A DNA stretch of 6,301 nucleotides, taken from positions 1 to 6,301 of the forward strand of contig JAESTI010000120.1 in assembly GCA_016763665.1 (NCBI GenBank). Direction: 5' to 3'. Below, piece by piece: positions 4,821 to 6,301 of this stretch (positions are counted from its first letter, which is position 1; every line of letters starts with the position of its first letter). The notes under the pieces are model-generated. The model searched no databases. It was not told where the DNA came from and saw nothing but the letters and a program-made list of their open reading frames with translations. Origin of the DNA: Bacteroidia bacterium (GTDB taxonomy: Bacteria; Bacteroidota; Bacteroidia; Flavobacteriales; NORP286). The position numbers and the translations under genes were made by a program.

Positions 4821-6301
4821 TTAAAAATTATAGTTTAACCCGGCATATATCAACCTTCCGGCAATAGGGCCCCAAACCATGGAGGCATCAAAATATTGAC
4901 CGAATGGGTCATCATATGCCAGTATCGGGTTTGGTTGTTTAAAGTTTAACAAATTTTCACCCCCTAAATAGAAATCCCAGTGGTTGTATGATCTGGTAAT
5001 TTTAGAATGAATTAAGTAATACTGAGGTGAGTATTCGTCTAATTGATACTTTTTGGGATTGCTTGCAGTGCTTGGTAACCTGCTTTTGCCAATAAGTTGC
5101 GAGGTAATATCAAATTTCCATTTATCATATTTGGTGGCATAAGCCAAATTGATCAGTCCCTTATTTCTTGTTACCATCGGTTTGTCGGTCAAAAGGCCGT
5201 TATAAGTTGTTTTAACATCCTGCCATTTGTAAGCTAATTTTATCTCAAGCCTTTTGGTCAGTTCATAAAAAAACTCGGCCTGAAAAGCATTTGAATAACT
5301 TTTACCTTTTAAATTATAAAATATGATTTTTTGAGGATCTTGATCTAAGTCCATAACAAGTTGGTTTTCAAAGTCTGTTTTGAAGAAATCAAGCGTAATC
5401 CTCCCTTCTTTTTCATTTATTAGAAATTGTTTTGAAATACTCGATCCAAAGTTCCATGCTATTTCAGGTAGCAAAGTTTCTTGAATATTAACCTCTCTGG
5501 AGCTACTAAAAATTGAAGGGTTATCAGCATAGACGTTAGCAATTCTAAACCCTCTTCCGCCAGAAGTTCTTAAAGTAATATTAGGAGTAATGTTATATTT
5601 AATATGAAGACGTGGTGTTGGAATGAAGCCGTACAAATTATGGTAATCTATTCTGAAACCTGAAACTATATCCAACTTAATTCCTTTTGTATAAGTAAAT
5701 TCAGCAAAGATTCCTGTAACTTTTTCCGTTCTGTTATGGTCATTGTTGTTAAAGGTTTCTTTGTATTGATCATACAAAAAACTTGATCCCAATTTAAATT
5801 GATGATCTGTTTTACCTATCAAACTCTGGAAAATTAGATTGTAATAAACCGATATCTGATTCCCGGTGTATTTATTTAGACCGTAGTCTGATTGTTGGTC
5901 ATGATATATTGATGAAAGCATAAACCCCAAACTCTTTGAAGGGTTTTTAGGAAAAATAATTCCTCTTTTTGTAAACGCTTCCAATCTCTTTGTTCTAATA
6001 TAAACCCCATAAGCATTTTGAGTTCCGATATCTGAATTTTTGTTAAAGGTAGTTTGTCCCCCTACACGTTCTTCTGTAATGCCTTTAACTCCAAATTGCA
6101 TTTTTTTGTAATCATTTTTTCCCGTGTATTGCCATCTATTCATAAAAATTGTTCTATTAGAGAGTGGGATATCCAAAAAGGAATCTCCATTATTATCAAT
6201 TTTTGAACCCATAATATGCGAATGACCAAGTAGCATGGTTTGCCAGTTTTCATTAACCTTATACGAATAATTAAAATTCGCTTCCGGTTTTCCAAAATGA
6301 T
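4821..6301 (-). CDS. TonB-dependent receptor, C-terminal beta-barrel part (5' end outside window)
   Basis: An outer-membrane TonB-dependent receptor, of which 492 C-terminal residues are visible. The frame is open to the right edge: 21 codons precede the Met at 6236 (HFGKPEANFNYSYKVNENWQ then T). That Met is therefore probably internal, and the signal peptide, TonB box and plug domain lie outside the window. The visible part is a run of amphipathic, aromatic-rich strands typical of the barrel. It includes GRGFRIANVYADNP at about visible residues 248-261, the pattern PEIAWNFGSSISKQF, and an end of the form FDASMVWGPIAGRLIYAGLNYNF with the terminal aromatic Phe recognised by the barrel assembly machinery. 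These match a Bacteroidota receptor subgroup often annotated as vitamin B12/metal-type. The HMA lipoprotein gene starts 19 bases after its stop on the same strand, which favours a metal substrate such as copper or a metal chelate. The substrate is inference; the family is firm. Confidence 0.92.
   Translation of the reverse strand, partial: HFGKPEANFNYSYKVNENWQTMLLGHSHIMGSKIDNNGDSFLDIPLSNRTIFMNRWQYTGKNDYKKMQFGVKGITEERVGGQTTFNKNSDIGTQNAYGVYIRTKRLEAFTKRGIIFPKNPSKSLGFMLSSIYHDQQSDYGLNKYTGNQISVYYNLIFQSLIGKTDHQFKLGSSFLYDQYKETFNNNDHNRTEKVTGIFAEFTYTKGIKLDIVSGFRIDYHNLYGFIPTPRLHIKYNITPNITLRTSGGRGFRIANVYADNPSIFSSSREVNIQETLLPEIAWNFGSSISKQFLINEKEGRITLDFFKTDFENQLVMDLDQDPQKIIFYNLKGKSYSNAFQAEFFYELTKRLEIKLAYKWQDVKTTYNGLLTDKPMVTRNKGLINLAYATKYDKWKFDITSQLIGKSRLPSTASNPKKYQLDEYSPQYYLIHSKITRSYNHWDFYLGGENLLNFKQPNPILAYDDPFGQYFDASMVWGPIAGRLIYAGLNYNF

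Noticed and set aside
6234..6236. ATG at 6236 as the start of the receptor gene
   Set aside because: Twenty-one further in-frame codons reach the window edge. The fragment also has no signal peptide or plug domain, so the true start is outside.

Overview
The window looks like chromosomal DNA of a Bacteroidota bacterium, most likely of the Cytophagia/Cytophagales type. The DNA is AT-rich and most genes lack a clear Shine-Dalgarno sequence. The tRNA does not encode its CCA end. The outer-membrane receptor and the small metal-binding lipoprotein resemble members typical of that phylum. The phylum call is inference from gene content; no rRNA or marker gene is present.

Layout, left to right. (1) Positions 1-446, plus strand: the C-terminal part of an unrecognised protein whose frame is open through the left edge. 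(2) Positions 469-550, plus strand: tRNA-Leu with anticodon CAA, followed by a weak hairpin. (3) Positions 642-1025, plus strand: a SiaC-family (DUF1987) regulatory phosphoprotein, ending 3 bases from the convergent neighbour. (4) Positions 1029-4172, minus strand: a two-gene operon. A sodium:solute symporter with a GTG start comes first. Six bases later comes a persulfide dioxygenase-rhodanese fusion with the architecture of Staphylococcus CstB. (5) Positions 4173-4446: an AT-rich intergenic region with short direct repeats, three ACTTTA boxes upstream of the symporter, and an AT hairpin. (6) Positions 4447-6301, minus strand: the C-terminal 492 residues of a TonB-dependent receptor running off the right edge, then 19 bases later a heavy-metal-associated (HMA) lipoprotein gene broken by one extra base.

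How the genes may work together. The symporter and the dioxygenase-rhodanese are probably cotranscribed and may link uptake of a solute to oxidation of low-molecular-weight persulfides (sulfide detoxification). The receptor and HMA lipoprotein probably form a metal-handling pair, with an outer-membrane transporter and a periplasmic metal binder, plausibly for copper. The SiaC protein is an orphan here, with no SiaA, SiaB or SiaD partner in the window.

The most notable observation is the HMA gene. A C4 run at a CCC-TAA codon pair splits an otherwise perfect 117-residue protein into a 74-residue ORF and a 43-residue continuation in the +1 frame. A single-base indel is the simplest explanation. 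However, the site CCC UAA C also fits a +1 slip of the Pro tRNA from CCC to CCU, so recoding cannot be excluded by eye. I found no CRISPR array, insertion sequence, phage gene or defence system. I do not see a convincing undescribed multi-gene system.
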